A stretch of 64,000 bases of DNA from Shewanella indica (GTDB taxonomy: Bacteria > Pseudomonadota > Gammaproteobacteria > Enterobacterales > Shewanellaceae). Positions 63,389-64,000 of the stretch are shown here, in pieces (position 1 is the first letter of the stretch; each line of letters starts with the position of its first letter). The notes under the pieces were generated by a model. That model saw only the letters and a list, made by a program, of their open reading frames with translations. It ran no database searches and had not been told where the DNA came from. The DNA is taken from positions 1-64,000 of the forward strand of contig NZ_NIJK01000025.1 of assembly GCF_002836975.1 (NCBI RefSeq), written 5' to 3'. The translations under genes were made by a program, and so were the position numbers.

Positions 63389-64000
63389 ATGAATCCCTGG
63401 ATTTTAGCCTCACGGCCGCGCACCTTGCCTGCGGCAATAGGACCCTTGCTGATAGGCAACATTCTGGCTCTGCAACTGGAGAGTTTTAGTTGGACCATTG
63501 CAGTGGCATCTATGGTCTGTGCCCTGTTACTGCAGATTGCCGTTAACCTGGCCAACGACTACTTTGATTTCAAAAATGGTATAGATACCGAAGAGCGACT
63601 TGGGCCGATAAGGGTCACCCAGAGCGGCTTACTCGACCCGCTGAAAGTGCGTAATGCAATGATTTTTTGCCTATTGCTGGCATTGGCGGTGGGGTCTTTC
63701 CTCATCTGGCACGGTGGCTGGCCGATTGCCATCCTGGCGGCGGCTTCCATTTTGGGCGCCCTGGGTTACAGCGGCGGCCCATACCCGCTGGCCTCACACG
63801 GCCTGGGTGAAGTGGCGGCCTTTATCTTCTTTGGCTTGGTAGCCGTTGTCGGCAGTTACTATCTGCAGGCCGGTGATACCAGCACTGCAGCCTGGATTTT
63901 GGGTAGCGCCGTGGGCCTGCTCAATGCCGCCATCTGCCTAGTTAACAACACCCGCGATATCTATACTGACGAGAAAGCCGGCAAGCGCACTTTGGCGGTA
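63389..64000 (+). CDS. menA: 1,4-dihydroxy-2-naphthoate polyprenyltransferase, 5' part
   Basis: This is an integral membrane prenyltransferase that makes demethylmenaquinone. The 204 codons present start MNPWILASRPRTLPAAIGP and include the prenyl-diphosphate Mg site NDYFDFKNGID and several membrane segments. The gene runs off the right edge. Menaquinone supply fits a respiratory organism with multiheme cytochromes. The ribosome binding site is weak. The aromatic substrate assignment rests on similarity to MenA rather than UbiA. Confidence 0.92.
   Translation, partial: MNPWILASRPRTLPAAIGPLLIGNILALQLESFSWTIAVASMVCALLLQIAVNLANDYFDFKNGIDTEERLGPIRVTQSGLLDPLKVRNAMIFCLLLALAVGSFLIWHGGWPIAILAAASILGALGYSGGPYPLASHGLGEVAAFIFFGLVAVVGSYYLQAGDTSTAAWILGSAVGLLNAAICLVNNTRDIYTDEKAGKRTLAV

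Overview
The window looks like a chromosomal segment of a Shewanella-type marine gammaproteobacterium. The evidence is an OmcA/MtrC-family decaheme cytochrome lipoprotein beside a bactofilin and a stray napF, a phenylalanine/tyrosine degradation block under TyrR, a GlyGly-CTERM subtilase, and many coding features with close enterobacterial or Vibrio-like relatives (tyrR, galU/galE, mak, cysQ, ycdX, dauA, purEK, tesB-ybaY, menA). The gene order tyrR-phhB-phhA-galU-galE-napF-bactofilin-LysR-decaheme cytochrome matches what I recall from Shewanella oneidensis; that is memory, not a search. I saw no rRNA, tRNA, CRISPR array, insertion sequence or prophage gene. The segment is ordinary core or near-core chromosome with some rapidly evolving genes.

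Layout. 1-7.5 kb: a truncated-looking S8 lipoprotein protease, then an aromatic amino-acid catabolic block (maiA, fahA, tyrR, phhB, phhA, all on the minus strand) with a good TyrR box before phhA. 7.5-14.2 kb, plus strand: galU-galE-napF, a bactofilin, a LysR regulator and a decaheme lipoprotein cytochrome with a collagen-like linker. 14.2-21.5 kb, minus strand: a DUF2982-like membrane protein, an ElyC/SanA-like protein, fructokinase mak, cysQ, an RmlD-like reductase with three in-frame tandem-repeat expansions, ycdX and a DEAD-box helicase. 21.6-29.2 kb: a Lon-like AAA+ protease and a 1648-residue GlyGly-CTERM subtilase, convergent on a strong terminator. 29.3-33.6 kb: a solute-binding-protein pseudogene with two frameshifts, nemA and its divergent TetR regulator separated by three operator-like sites, and a chemoreceptor with an extra C-terminal domain.

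33.9-46 kb: a YebC-family regulator, hpf, a Fur-box-associated DUF3649/PepSY/DUF3325 membrane operon, a third subtilase, an OsmC protein, a tricorn-like S41 protease, ydhR opposite an HxlR regulator, and a DUF985 cupin. 45.7-51.2 kb: an ECF sigma factor, its probable membrane anti-sigma factor and a YfbK-like VWA lipoprotein on one strand, with a DauA-like SulP carrier divergent. 51.4-64 kb: a secreted hydrolase with an SPFH membrane protein, a sorbosone-dehydrogenase-like beta-propeller, purEK behind a long structured leader, a GAF-GGDEF protein, a secreted protein made almost entirely of MORN-type repeats, an SDR without its catalytic Ser and Tyr, tesB-ybaY, and the 5' part of menA running off the edge.

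PhhA (with PhhB recycling the pterin) turns Phe into Tyr; MaiA and FahA finish the homogentisate route to fumarate and acetoacetate, and TyrR senses the amino acids. Three subtilases, a tricorn-like protease and a Lon-like protease in 64 kb point to a protein- and peptide-degrading lifestyle. Start codons were set by ribosome binding sites where possible, and several genes appear to use TTG or GTG. No single locus is convincingly a new multi-gene system. The least explained items are the repeat-expanded RmlD-like gene, the purE leader, the ECF/VWA cluster and the MORN-repeat protein.
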